A DNA stretch of 64,000 bases from Nitrospirota bacterium (GTDB lineage Bacteria > Nitrospirota > Thermodesulfovibrionia > Thermodesulfovibrionales > UBA1546), in contig JACRGY010000104.1 in NCBI GenBank assembly GCA_016212165.1, positions 1 to 64,000 on the forward strand. The letters run 5' to 3'. Below are positions 26,683-35,634 of this stretch, piece by piece. Made by a program: the position numbers and the translations under genes. Under the pieces are notes generated by a model, which made no database searches, was not told the origin of the DNA, and saw only the letters and a list, made by a program, of their open reading frames with translations. Within the stretch, counting starts at the first letter, position 1, and every line of letters begins with the position of its first letter.

Positions 26683-27487
26683 TGCCAGCTGCCTTCAAAA
26701 GTTCGGTGTTGATATTAATCCTGGATGATTTTTTAAGCTCTTCCATCCAATCTGTCATGGCCTTCTGTTTTTTCTGTCCGAGGAGAGATTCTTTTATCTG
26801 GTCATGTAAATCTTTAAGCGGCCGAAGCGCAGTCTTTTCATTTTTTACAACATAGATGACAATGTATTCACCATCACTCTCAAAGGACTTTGCCTCTCCG
26901 CTGTTCATGTCAAAGGCGTTCTGGAGCGCTGAGAGTTTCACATCTTCATAGAAGCAGGAGTCTACGGTCTCTTCACCCTCGGCATGTTCGCCTCTCAGCA
27001 TCTTTTGCCTTATCCCTTCCGCCAGTTCTCTGGTTTTTGCCTTTGCCACTCTTGCCGTGACCGCGCACTGCATCCTTTGATATTGCTTCTGTATCTCGTC
27101 CTCTGTTACATAAATCCTCTCAGCCCATTCTTTGTTTTTTGCGTTTATGAGTTCTCTTATAAGTGTTTGTTCCCAGAATTTCTTGATTGTTTCCACGAAT
27201 CTTTCATCCTCAGCAAGCCCTTTTTTCATGGCTTCCTGTATCATGATTTTTTTCTCTATCATGGTTTTGAGATGTTCTTCCAGTGATTGAGAGGTTACCT
27301 TGGATGCAGGCTGCAGTTTTGAATATGAGGAGACCTCTTTTTGAAGTTCTACTAATGAAATTGGCGAGTCGTTTACTGTTGCAACGGCTTTCTGCTCCGG
27401 TTCTTTTCCCTTGCAGGAGGCCAGTAATAATGCAGCGGCAAAAAACACATGCAGAAGGTAACCATTTATTTTTATAAACCGCCTCAT
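26672..27487 (-). CDS. SurA/PpiC-type peptidyl-prolyl isomerase-like lipoprotein
   Basis: 271 aa from ATG 27487; the ORF track start adds 18 unlikely residues. A lipobox LLASC closes a signal peptide (RRFIKINGYLLHVFFAAALLLASC), so it should be membrane-anchored in the periplasm. The SurA_N-like part is ATVNDSPISLVELQKEV and the helical LEEHLKTMIEKKIMIQEAMKKG, followed by a degenerate parvulin-like region (SFESDGEYIVIYVVKNEKTALRPL). It resembles PrsA/SurA chaperones. It leads a three-gene minus-strand operon with the HAMP and HEXXH proteins. Confidence 0.75.
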   Translation of the reverse strand: MRRFIKINGYLLHVFFAAALLLASCKGKEPEQKAVATVNDSPISLVELQKEVSSYSKLQPASKVTSQSLEEHLKTMIEKKIMIQEAMKKGLAEDERFVETIKKFWEQTLIRELINAKNKEWAERIYVTEDEIQKQYQRMQCAVTARVAKAKTRELAEGIRQKMLRGEHAEGEETVDSCFYEDVKLSALQNAFDMNSGEAKSFESDGEYIVIYVVKNEKTALRPLKDLHDQIKESLLGQKKQKAMTDWMEELKKSSRININTELLKAAGNGK

Positions 27488-27632
27488 TAGCACTGTATTT
27501 ATAATAGCAGGATATTTAAAAAAAACAACAGTAAAAAACAAAATAGGAACAAGTATTTGGCAGAATTTGTGTTATCATATTTCAGACAATTACTGAGGAT
27601 TTAGTTTAAAAACCTTTGATGGAGATTATTGC

Positions 27633-28979
27633 ATGAGACTGTTCGGGACAGACGGTATAAGGGGAAGGGTGAATAGATATCCCATGACCCCCGAGAATGT
27701 GCTTAAGATAGGGATGGCAGCGGCGAAGGTCCTGAAAAAAGAACACAGCAGGAATATGGTGCTGATAGGAAAAGACACAAGGCTTTCAGGCTACATGATA
27801 GAGAGCGCGCTTACATCAGGTATCTGTTCGATGGGCATGAATGTAATATTGGTCGGCCCTATACCAACGCCGGGAGTTGCCTTTCTTACAAGGGCCTTAA
27901 GGCTTGATGCAGGGATTGTGATATCGGCGTCGCATAACCCGTATGAAGATAACGGCATAAAGTTTTTTTCTTCTGATGGATTCAAACTTCCTGATGAGCT
28001 TGAAAAAAGGATTGAGGAGCTTGTTATTGACGACGGCCTTGGCGCAAAAAGGCCTTCGGGTTCAGATATAGGCAAGGCCCATCGGCTTGATGATGCAACA
28101 GGAAGGTATATCGAATATGTTAAGGCCGCAATCCCGAAGGGAATGACCCTTGAAGGGGTCAAGGTTGTTGTTGACTGCGCAAACGGAGCTGCATATAAGA
28201 CAACGCCGTGGGTCTTGCGCGAACTTGGCGCAGAGGTCGTTGTGATAAATGACAAGCCAAATGGCGTAAATATAAATGACGGCTGCGGAGCCCTGTATTG
28301 TGAGGCGCTTCAAAAGGCTGTAAAAGAGCACAGGGCCCATGCCGGCATAGCGCATGACGGTGATGCGGACAGGACGATATTCTGCGATGAAAAAGGGGAT
28401 ATTGTTGACGGGGACCAGATCCTCGGCATATGCGCCCTTGAATTCAAAGAGGACGGGAGACTCAGAGGCGATACCGTTGTTTCTACGGTCATGAGCAACC
28501 TTGGCTTTGAACACTATCTTTTAAAACATGGGATAAAACTTTTAAGGACAAAGGTCGGCGACAGGTTTGTCGCTGAAAAGATGCGCTCAGGCGGGTACAA
28601 TCTCGGCGGGGAGCAGTCAGGGCATATAATTTTTTCTGATTATAATACGACAGGCGATGGCCCTATAACAGCCCTTCAGGTCCTCTATCTCATGAAGAAA
28701 AAGGGCAAGTCTTTATCAAGGCTTGCATCAGGCATAAAGCTTTATCCTCAGGTTCTTATGAATGTAGAGGTGGAGAAGAAAAGAGATATAAAATCAGTTC
28801 CTGAGATAGAGGCAGCCATAAAAAAGGCAGAGGAGATGCTTGCTGAAAAAGGCAGGATACTTGTCAGGCCCTCGGGCACGGAGTCCAAGATAAGGGTTAT
28901 GGTCGAAGGCGAGGACCCTCATCTCATAGAGAAACTTGCAAGAAATATTTCGAAGGTTGTGAAAGAGAAAATGTCATAA
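27633..28979 (+). CDS. glmM: Phosphoglucosamine mutase
   Basis: 448 aa, normal length. The N-terminus MRLFGTDGIRG, active-site serine loop VISASHNPYEDNGIKFF (about residue 100), metal site AHDGDADRTIF (about 240) and phosphate-binding RPSGTESKIRVM near the C-terminus are all present. It converts glucosamine-6-phosphate to glucosamine-1-phosphate for UDP-GlcNAc, feeding peptidoglycan and lipopolysaccharide and the WecB substrate pool. TGGAGA precedes the ATG. It is followed by a spacer with a partial MITE-like repeat. Confidence 0.97.
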   Translation: MRLFGTDGIRGRVNRYPMTPENVLKIGMAAAKVLKKEHSRNMVLIGKDTRLSGYMIESALTSGICSMGMNVILVGPIPTPGVAFLTRALRLDAGIVISASHNPYEDNGIKFFSSDGFKLPDELEKRIEELVIDDGLGAKRPSGSDIGKAHRLDDATGRYIEYVKAAIPKGMTLEGVKVVVDCANGAAYKTTPWVLRELGAEVVVINDKPNGVNINDGCGALYCEALQKAVKEHRAHAGIAHDGDADRTIFCDEKGDIVDGDQILGICALEFKEDGRLRGDTVVSTVMSNLGFEHYLLKHGIKLLRTKVGDRFVAEKMRSGGYNLGGEQSGHIIFSDYNTTGDGPITALQVLYLMKKKGKSLSRLASGIKLYPQVLMNVEVEKKRDIKSVPEIEAAIKKAEEMLAEKGRILVRPSGTESKIRVMVEGEDPHLIEKLARNISKVVKEKMS

Positions 28980-29000
28980 TTGCAGGACTGAAATTGTTAA

Positions 29001-29060
29001 GGCAGGCTATAATATTCTCGCTTTCGCCCCGGCGAATCCGCCTGAGGCGGACATTCTCTC
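29001..29060 (+). repeat. Partial copy of the MITE-like element with a twin-hairpin core
   Basis: Shares ATAATATTCTCGCTTTCGCC and ACATTCTCT with the 48660 element. The core 29023-29051 holds two small hairpins, TTCGCC/GGCGAA and TCCGCC/GGCGGA, in tandem. The right end of the element is missing, so this is a truncated copy. Confidence 0.65.
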
Positions 29061-29097
29061 CGGTATAGGTTTTATCATGAATAATATGGATTAAATA

Positions 29098-31569
29098 ATG
29101 ACATTTTTCATATCATTCCTTTCAGGCGTTGTCTTTTTTTATTCATTCAGTTATTTTCCTTACATAACCGGCATTCTCTTTGTTTTGTCTGCGGCAGTTC
29201 TTATCTTTAAGAAAAAGTATCTGTTAATCCCTGTACTAGCTGTTGGTATTCTCTATGCATTTTTCAGGTATGCGCCTGAACATGATATTTCCCGGCTCAG
29301 GGGGAAAGATGTGGTTGCATCAGGCACATTTGTTTCCGGGGCAATAGCAGCATCCTCAGGGAAATTTATTCAGGCGTTTTATACAGATTCAGCATCTTCC
29401 GGATTAACTGAAAAAGAAATTAACATAATCTCTGATACTGAATTTGAGATCGGAGCCAGGCATGAATTATTGATAAAACTGTCAAGGGATTTAACAAGAT
29501 TAAGCCCGGGTGTAATGAAGAACGACAATATCTATGCGAATCTCGTTGGGGTTATGGATAGTGATAAAGGCAGCAAAACTGCATTGTCAGTTTTGGAAAA
29601 GGCAAGGGCAGGGCTTAACAGGCATATAACAAAAAGTTTCGATGCTGATCCTGGTGCGCTTATCTCCTCGATAACTACAGGGCAGAGGGTTTATATGAGT
29701 GAAGAATTAAGGGATGCCTTTAATGTGACAGGCCTTGCCCATATCCTGAGCATCTCAGGAACTCATTTCGGGCTTTTCTCTGTTTTACTTTTTGGATTAT
29801 TCAGGTTTTTGATAAAATATCTGCCATACAGGATTTTGCAGAGGGTTACTGTTTATCTTACTCCTCCTCAGGGCGCAGCAGTCCTTTGTCTTCCGTTCAT
29901 GGTTGCATATCTTGGCCTTTCCGGATGGGGTATTCCTGCGGTAAGGTCTTTCATAATGGTGAGTCTTTTTCTTGCAGGTCTCCTAATCGGTAGGAAAGGG
30001 TTCTGGCTCAATTCACTTTTGTTCGCTGCATTTGTGATTGTTTTATGGAACCCCGATGCCATATTCAGCCTCTCGTTTCAGCTCTCGTTCCTTGCAGTGT
30101 TGTTCATCGGATTTTCTGTAGGATATATGGAAGATAGAAAAAGCGGGGAAGTTGGCAAGCGGGCAAGCGGGGAAGATGGTAAGCCAGAAAGTGCTGAAAG
30201 TAAAAAATCCCTGCTACACTTACTTGTTCCCGTGCTTAAGGTTTTGCGCTCTTCCCTTCTGCTTAGTCTTGCTGCATCCCTTGGCACGGCGCCGCTGGTT
30301 GCATATTACTTTCATTATTTTTCTGTAATTTCTCCTCTGTCAAATCTTATTGTTACTCCTTTGATAGGGTTTATTCTTTTGCCATTATCATTATTGTCGT
30401 CATTTGTTTTTATGGCCACAGGTTATTATCCCTTTATTCCGTTGATAAAAATAGTTGCAGGACTTTCGATTTATCTTGTGAAGTTCATGTCAGCAATCCC
30501 GTTTTCAGACATAAAGATACCTGCATTCCCTGTATCTTTAGTCGTCTTTTTTTATGCAGGAGTTGCGGTTTATTTTATGAGCGCTCATTTGTCATTGCGA
30601 GGCAAAGCCGCGGCAATCTCAGAGGATGAGATTCCTTCCACCTTGGCGGATAAACTCCGCAACCGGAATGACAGGTTAAAGGAGATATACATAGCAACTC
30701 TCGTCTCTGTGATAATAGCGGGATATCTGTCTTTTTCTTTTCTCGTCACAAAACACGGCATCAGCATTACGTATCTTGACGTCGGGCAGGGAGACGCAGC
30801 AATAGTTGAATTACCTGACAAGAGGGCCATTGCGATAGACACAGGCAGGACAGGAAAAGAAGCAGCGGCATTTCTGAAATACAGAGGTAAAAAAACAATA
30901 GATGCGCTTGTGCTTTCGCATTCGCACCCTGACCATACAAGAGGCGCTGATTATCTTGCAAAACATTTTCTTGTTGAAGAAATATGGGACAACGGAAGGC
31001 TTATCTATCCGGATAATTTATTAGGCGGAATTACGCGAAGATCATTCGAAAGGGGAGATGTGATAGAAGGAAAAGGATACCGCATGTATATGCTCCATCC
31101 GTATAAAGAGTTCTATATAATGGAAGACAACAAGTATGATGAAGCCAATAACAGCTCGCTTGTTCTAAAGATTGAGGGGAAAAGCAAATCATTCCTGTTT
31201 ACAGGGGATGTGGAGGAAGAGGCAGAAGAGAATATTGCGCATCTTGGCAAGTGGCTTAAGAGCGACGCGATCAAGGTCCCCCACCATGGGGGAAAGACAT
31301 CAGCGTCAGCATGGTTTTTCAGCACTGTTTCCCCTGAGGTTGCAGTGATAAGCGCGGGCAGGGAAAATTCCTTTGGCCATCCGCATAAAGAGATGCTTGA
31401 TATGCTTGCTGATGCAAAGGTATACAGGACAGATATTCATGGCGCGGTTAAGATTACGGAAAAAGACGGCAGGCTTGAGACCAAGACTTATAAGGATTTT
31501 CAATTTGCAAAGGCAAAGGATTTTAAGGATGAGATGAGGAATTTAAAGAGGCTGTTTGAGGTGTGGTAG
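29098..31569 (+). CDS. comEC: DNA uptake channel protein ComEC/Rec2
   Basis: 823 aa. An N-terminal membrane region (DUF4131-like) precedes the Competence domain with NVTGLAHILSISGTHFGLFS near residue 213 and several membrane segments to about 500. The C-terminal metallo-beta-lactamase domain begins ITYLDVGQGDAAIVELPDKR near 563, with metal site LVLSHSHPDHTRG. ComEC forms the inner-membrane pore for single-stranded DNA during transformation. A charged insert near residues 345-366 (SGEVGKRASGEDGKPESAE) looks like repeat-derived sequence. No other competence genes adjoin it. Confidence 0.94.
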   Translation: MTFFISFLSGVVFFYSFSYFPYITGILFVLSAAVLIFKKKYLLIPVLAVGILYAFFRYAPEHDISRLRGKDVVASGTFVSGAIAASSGKFIQAFYTDSASSGLTEKEINIISDTEFEIGARHELLIKLSRDLTRLSPGVMKNDNIYANLVGVMDSDKGSKTALSVLEKARAGLNRHITKSFDADPGALISSITTGQRVYMSEELRDAFNVTGLAHILSISGTHFGLFSVLLFGLFRFLIKYLPYRILQRVTVYLTPPQGAAVLCLPFMVAYLGLSGWGIPAVRSFIMVSLFLAGLLIGRKGFWLNSLLFAAFVIVLWNPDAIFSLSFQLSFLAVLFIGFSVGYMEDRKSGEVGKRASGEDGKPESAESKKSLLHLLVPVLKVLRSSLLLSLAASLGTAPLVAYYFHYFSVISPLSNLIVTPLIGFILLPLSLLSSFVFMATGYYPFIPLIKIVAGLSIYLVKFMSAIPFSDIKIPAFPVSLVVFFYAGVAVYFMSAHLSLRGKAAAISEDEIPSTLADKLRNRNDRLKEIYIATLVSVIIAGYLSFSFLVTKHGISITYLDVGQGDAAIVELPDKRAIAIDTGRTGKEAAAFLKYRGKKTIDALVLSHSHPDHTRGADYLAKHFLVEEIWDNGRLIYPDNLLGGITRRSFERGDVIEGKGYRMYMLHPYKEFYIMEDNKYDEANNSSLVLKIEGKSKSFLFTGDVEEEAEENIAHLGKWLKSDAIKVPHHGGKTSASAWFFSTVSPEVAVISAGRENSFGHPHKEMLDMLADAKVYRTDIHGAVKITEKDGRLETKTYKDFQFAKAKDFKDEMRNLKRLFEVW

Positions 31570-31595
31570 GGCGTACTTTAAACAGTATTATCCCC

Positions 31596-31624
31596 TTGAC
31601 TTAGTCCATGCCTTAGTCTACTAT
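31596..31624 (+). promoter_or_regulatory. Promoter of the first Phd-PIN pair
   Basis: -35 TTGACT (31596-31601), 17-nt spacer, -10 TACTAT (31619-31624). The direct repeat CTTAGTC...CTTAGTC lies between and over these boxes, a likely site for autorepression by the antitoxin. Confidence 0.55.
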
Positions 31625-31640
31625 ATAACTGGAGGTATAT

Positions 31641-31874
31641 ATGGCAACAGTAAATGTTCATGAGGCAAAGACGCATTTCTCAAAGCTTTTGAACCGGGTT
31701 GGCAGTGGCGAAGAAATTATAATCGCAAAGGCAGGAAAACCTGTAGCCCGTATTCTTCCCATTACAAAAAAAATTAAAAAACGAATATCTGGAACTGCAA
31801 AAGGGCTTATTATTATAAAGAACAGTTTTTTTGAGCCATTGCCAGATGATCTGCTGGATGAATTTGAAAAATGA
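31641..31874 (+). CDS. Type II antitoxin, Phd/YefM family
   Basis: 77 aa. TVNVHEAKTHFSKLLNRVGSG then EEIIIAKAGKPVARILPI is the classic Phd/YefM DNA-binding fold; the C-terminal tail should wrap the toxin. Its stop overlaps the PIN toxin start (ATGA), the usual arrangement. CTGGAGG is the ribosome-binding site. Antitoxins of this kind neutralise the PIN ribonuclease and repress their own operon. Confidence 0.93.
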   Translation: MATVNVHEAKTHFSKLLNRVGSGEEIIIAKAGKPVARILPITKKIKKRISGTAKGLIIIKNSFFEPLPDDLLDEFEK

Positions 31875-32269
31875 AAGTTTTGTTAGATACTCATATTTTT
31901 CTCTGGTGGATTACTGACGATTCTAAGCTTCCAGTGCATGTCCGTAAAATTGTGGCTGATGGAGAAAATGAATTGTTTCTAAGCTCAGCAAGTTGCTGGG
32001 AAATTGCAATTAAAGCTCATATAGGGAGTCTTAAATTGCCTGCCAAACCTGATGTCTTTGTGTCTGAACAAATGGTTTTGAATTCGATTCAATCACTTCC
32101 GATACAGGTGAGTCACGCGCTGCATGTTTTCAATCTGCCGCACCATCACAGGGACCCGTTTGACCGGATGCTCGTTGCACAGGCGCAATTAGAGGAATTG
32201 CCTATCTTAACTTCAGACCCCTTGATTGCAAAGTATAAGGTTAGGACTATCTGGAAGGGAGATAAATAA
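31871..32269 (+). CDS. PIN-domain toxin (VapC-like, Sll0205 subgroup)
   Basis: 132 aa. Acidic PIN residues are visible in VLLDTHIFLWWI (Asp near 6), SSASCWEIAIK (Glu near 43) and HRDPFDRMLVAQAQ (Asp near 97), with LTSDP near the end. Such toxins are Mg-dependent endoribonucleases held inactive by the upstream antitoxin. The 4-bp overlap with the antitoxin ensures coupled translation. Confidence 0.93.
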   Translation: MKVLLDTHIFLWWITDDSKLPVHVRKIVADGENELFLSSASCWEIAIKAHIGSLKLPAKPDVFVSEQMVLNSIQSLPIQVSHALHVFNLPHHHRDPFDRMLVAQAQLEELPILTSDPLIAKYKVRTIWKGDK

Positions 32270-32273
32270 TAAT

Positions 32274-33041
32274 ATGGCATTTGTAATAGCAGTGGCAGGG
32301 AAGGGCGGGACAGGGAAGACGAGTATCGCTGCCCTGACAGTTAAATATATCGTTGACAAAAAGAAAAAACCTGTTCTTGCTGTTGATGCTGACAGCAATT
32401 CATGCCTGGGCGAGGCGCTTGGCATTGAGGTGCATGCAACAATCGGGCATCTGAGGGAAGAGTCCCTGCAGACAATAAGAGGCGGCGGGGAAAGGCCCGG
32501 CGGCATGTCAATGGAACAGCTCTTTGATTATCAGGTACAGCAGTCAATTATGGAGGCAAAAGGGTTTGACCTGATGGTGATGGGAAGGCCGGAAGGCCCC
32601 GGCTGTTACTGCGCAGCAAATAATATAATCAGGAAATATACAGACAAACTTTCAGAGACATATTCCTATGTTGTGATTGACAACGAGGCAGGCATGGAAC
32701 ATCTCTCAAGAAGGACTACTCACAAGGTTGACCTTCTTTTAATAATAAGCGACCCTACTGTGAGAGGCATTAAAACTGCACAGAGGATTGACGGCCTTGT
32801 GAAAGAGCTTGCCCTTGACGTTGAAAAACATGTTCTCATAATCAACCGTGTGACAGGAAGCGAAGGAGAAGAACTTAAAAAACTCGCTGAGTCATTCGGG
32901 CTTGAGGTCGCAGGCCTGGTTCCTCAGGACGAGGGAGTTTTTGAATATGACCTGCAGGGCAAGGCTATTGTAGACCTGCCGGATGATTCCTCTGCTGTTA
33001 AGACTGTTTACAGTATTCTCGATACATTAAATATCAACTAA
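32274..33041 (+). CDS. cooC: CO dehydrogenase maturation ATPase (CooC-type)
   Basis: 255 aa from ATG 32274; the ORF track start at 32226 lies inside the toxin gene. The deviant Walker A AVAGKGGTGKTSIAAL opens the protein, DADSNSCLGEALG follows near 38, and the nickel-binding CXC pair appears in EGPGCYCAANN near 113. VVIDNEAGMEHLSRRTT fits the CooC subgroup of MinD-type ATPases. CooC inserts nickel into anaerobic CO dehydrogenase, so the genome probably encodes CODH or acetyl-CoA synthase elsewhere. No CODH gene is in the window. GGAAGGGAG lies upstream. Confidence 0.9.
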   Translation: MAFVIAVAGKGGTGKTSIAALTVKYIVDKKKKPVLAVDADSNSCLGEALGIEVHATIGHLREESLQTIRGGGERPGGMSMEQLFDYQVQQSIMEAKGFDLMVMGRPEGPGCYCAANNIIRKYTDKLSETYSYVVIDNEAGMEHLSRRTTHKVDLLLIISDPTVRGIKTAQRIDGLVKELALDVEKHVLIINRVTGSEGEELKKLAESFGLEVAGLVPQDEGVFEYDLQGKAIVDLPDDSSAVKTVYSILDTLNIN

Positions 33042-33075
33042 CTTACTTTATTTATCCATGAATTTCCTATAGCAT

Positions 33076-33251
33076 AGACAGGACATGGTATTCGAGCGGT
33101 TTTATTTTGCCGATATTCAGACAACCCCCTTAATCCCCCTTTGCTAAGGGGGAATTCAAAAGTCATAAAGAGGCAAAATACCTCTTCGCCTCAGGCGAAT
33201 CCGCCGGGGCGGAGGAGTCACTTCTCGAAACGAGAATGTTATGTCCTGTCT
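33076..33251. repeat. MITE-like palindromic element, long copy (176 bp)
   Basis: Perfect 11-bp terminal inverted repeats AGACAGGACAT / ATGTCCTGTCT. Inside are GAGCGGTTTTATTTTGCCGA near the left end, a CCCCCTT/AAGGGGG hairpin (33135-33152) and a twin-hairpin core at 33185-33213 (TTCGCC/GGCGAA, TCCGCC/GGCGGA). The right end CGAGAATGTTATG matches the 48660 element. It fills the space between cooC and the 3' end of msrAB. No ORF is inside. Confidence 0.75.
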
Positions 33252-33265
33252 GCTTGGCGTAGTGG

Positions 33266-34366
33266 TTATTTTTTCTCAAAAAGCTTTTTGTACTTGCCGT
33301 ACCCTTCTTTTTCCAAATCCTCTTTCGGTATGAACCTGAGGGATGCCGAATTTATGCAGTAACGCAGACCTGTAGGTGAAGGCCCGTCATTAAAGAGATG
33401 ACCGAGATGAGAGTCGCCATGTTTGCTTTTTACCTCAGTCCTTGTCATGGAAAAACTTTTATCTTCTTTTTCAATGATGTTTCCTTGCTCTAATGTCCGC
33501 TTAAAACTAGGCCAGCCAGTTCCTGAATCAAACTTATCAAGTGAACTGAACAATGGCTCGCCTGAAACAATGTCAACATAAATGCCTTCTCTTTTATTAT
33601 TCCAGTATTCGTTGTCAAATGCTCTTTCAGTTCCGCACTGCTGGGTGACCTGGTACTGCAATGGGTTCAGTTTTTTCTTCAAATCTTCATTTGCCGGTTT
33701 GGCGTATTTTTTAGGTTTATTCTCATGGTTTTTCATCTCAGGGTTATCTCCCCAGATTTTCTTTAAATACTGTTCCCTTCCGGAACCTGAATGATAAGCC
33801 TTATACCTCAGGGAATTTTTCTCATAATATTTCTGGTGGTATTCCTCAGCCTTGTAAAAGGTACAGGCAGGCACAATCTCTGTGACAATGGGCTTATTGA
33901 ACTTCCCTGATTTTGCGAGTTTCTCCTTTGAGGCTATGGCAAGCTTTTTCTGTTCTTCGCTGTGAAAGAAAATTGCGGTCCTGTACTGGGTTCCCTCATC
34001 AGCAAACTGTCTGTTCGGGGTTGTAGGGTCAACATTTTTCCAGAAAACATCCAATATCTCCGAATATGTAATCTGTGATGGGTCGAATACTATCTCGATT
34101 CCTTCAGCGTGGCCTGTTTTTCCTGTTGATACTTCTTCATAAGCCGGGTTTTTCTTGCTTCCGCCGGTATATCCAACGGTTGTTGATACAACTCCCTTTA
34201 CTTTATCAAAGGCATACTGCATGCACCAGAAACACCCGCCTCCGAAAGTGGCTTTTTCAATTTTTTTATTTTTTGTAGCTGTATTTTTATTCATATTCCC
34301 TGCCTCTGCTATGCCAAAAAGACATAGCACTGCAACTAGTATTGTTATAAAGATTGATTTTTTCAT
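33266..34366 (-). CDS. msrAB: Fused peptide-methionine sulfoxide reductase MsrA-MsrB, exported
   Basis: 366 aa from ATG 34366 (GGGG 8 nt upstream). Signal peptide ([19 protein letters not shown]), MsrA domain with catalytic [16 protein letters not shown] near 40, and MsrB domain from about 230 with [28 protein letters not shown] and catalytic Cys in [11 protein letters not shown]. It reduces both methionine sulfoxide epimers in periplasmic proteins. The MsrB half lacks the zinc CXXC pairs, as is usual in fusions. A Cys sits at QQCGTERAF, a possible resolving residue. Its 3' end faces the repeat element. Confidence 0.95.
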   Translation of the reverse strand: MKKSIFITILVAVLCLFGIAEAGNMNKNTATKNKKIEKATFGGGCFWCMQYAFDKVKGVVSTTVGYTGGSKKNPAYEEVSTGKTGHAEGIEIVFDPSQITYSEILDVFWKNVDPTTPNRQFADEGTQYRTAIFFHSEEQKKLAIASKEKLAKSGKFNKPIVTEIVPACTFYKAEEYHQKYYEKNSLRYKAYHSGSGREQYLKKIWGDNPEMKNHENKPKKYAKPANEDLKKKLNPLQYQVTQQCGTERAFDNEYWNNKREGIYVDIVSGEPLFSSLDKFDSGTGWPSFKRTLEQGNIIEKEDKSFSMTRTEVKSKHGDSHLGHLFNDGPSPTGLRYCINSASLRFIPKEDLEKEGYGKYKKLFEKK

Positions 34367-34424
34367 ACTTTTCACCCCGATATAAGCTTAACACGGGTTT
34401 GTGAAGAATTTATGAAGGGAGGCC

Positions 34425-35417
34425 TTAAACCTTTACCTTCCTTAAAAACTCTGCACTTTCTTCCGGAAGGGCTGAGTTGATGTACATCCCTGAACCGAGT
34501 TCAAATCCTGCTGTCTGGACAACCTTGGGGACAATGCTCAGATACCAGTGGAAATATTCTGAGCCGCACTCCTTGGGGCTTTCTGAACGGATGACGTAGT
34601 TATAATCAGGATTGTCCAGGCCATGATATAACTTGGCAAGAACTGTCTTTAAGTTATATGCAAGGTCAGCTGTCTCGTCATCCTGCATAGCGGCTAATGT
34701 TGAAGTATGCCTCTTGGGGAAAATCCATATATGAAAGGGTGAAAGGGCTGCATAAGGTATGAATGTAACAAAATGCTCTGTATCCAGAATTATCCTCCTG
34801 CCTTCGGCAAGTTCGGCCCTAACTGTAGAGCACATCAGGCACTCGCCTGTATTATCAAAATATCTTCTGGCCTCATCTATTCTTTCTCTGACCTGCATTG
34901 GCATTACAGGCGTGCCTACAATCTGGGAATGCGGGTGCTCGAGGGATGTGCCTGCCTTTTCACCATGGTTTTTGAAGATTATCACATGCTCAATTCTCGG
35001 GTCATTGTAAATATCAATGAAGCGTTTTTTATAAACGTTTATTATTTCAGCGACATCCTCGTTTGGCATCAGTGCTGGAGTTGTATTATGCAGAGAAGAT
35101 TCGATTATTACCTCGTGCCTTCCAACTCCTGTCACAAGATGTTTCAGGCCTTCATTTATTCTTGTTCTTTCCCCGTCAATATTCAGGGCGGCAAATTTAT
35201 TGGGAGTGACCCTTATCTTCCAGCTTCCGTCAGATGCTATCGTCATGATTTCACTGGGAGTTTTGGTTTCATTCCCTGTGCAGAACGGGCATGTGTTTAA
35301 ATGCTCCGGGAGAAACTTGTGGTCTTTTTTCTGACGGAAGTCGTCAGGCCTTTTAGCCCTTTCAGTGGCTATGATTACCCATTCTCTTGTGATGAGGTTC
35401 AATCTTAGTTCTGACAT
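34425..35417 (-). CDS. galT: Galactose-1-phosphate uridylyltransferase
   Basis: 330 aa. The N-terminal zinc site has CPFCTGNE near residue 42. The active-site motif GTSLEHPHSQIVG near 160 holds the His-Pro-His nucleophile region, and FIPYAALSPFHIWIFPKRH near 220 completes the second HIT-like half. It swaps UMP between UDP-glucose and galactose-1-phosphate, linking central sugars to glycan precursors. No Shine-Dalgarno is seen; TATAAT abuts the ATG. The 217-bp spacer upstream holds the near-repeats TCAGCCTCTTATAAG and TCAGCCTCCTATAAG and otherwise nothing I recognise. Confidence 0.95.
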   Translation of the reverse strand: MSELRLNLITREWVIIATERAKRPDDFRQKKDHKFLPEHLNTCPFCTGNETKTPSEIMTIASDGSWKIRVTPNKFAALNIDGERTRINEGLKHLVTGVGRHEVIIESSLHNTTPALMPNEDVAEIINVYKKRFIDIYNDPRIEHVIIFKNHGEKAGTSLEHPHSQIVGTPVMPMQVRERIDEARRYFDNTGECLMCSTVRAELAEGRRIILDTEHFVTFIPYAALSPFHIWIFPKRHTSTLAAMQDDETADLAYNLKTVLAKLYHGLDNPDYNYVIRSESPKECGSEYFHWYLSIVPKVVQTAGFELGSGMYINSALPEESAEFLRKVKV

Positions 35418-35634
35418 ATTATAAGCATATCATAAATTTTCGTCTTAAAATACCATTTCAGGAGGCTGCGGCTGTCTTTCGGCAATATTAAACTGCCGAT
35501 GCAATGGCGCAAGTGTTAGTGCGATATATCAGCCTCTTATAAGTTCTAATGCGGGGCTTCCGCTCCATTTTATGAAGACTTCAGCCCCTATTCTGACAGA
35601 CCCGTGAATCTTACCTCAATCCAGTCTCAGCCTC

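Noticed and set aside
34773-35300. 175-aa + strand ORF
   Set aside because: Antisense to galT, whose HPH active site and full length are unmistakable.
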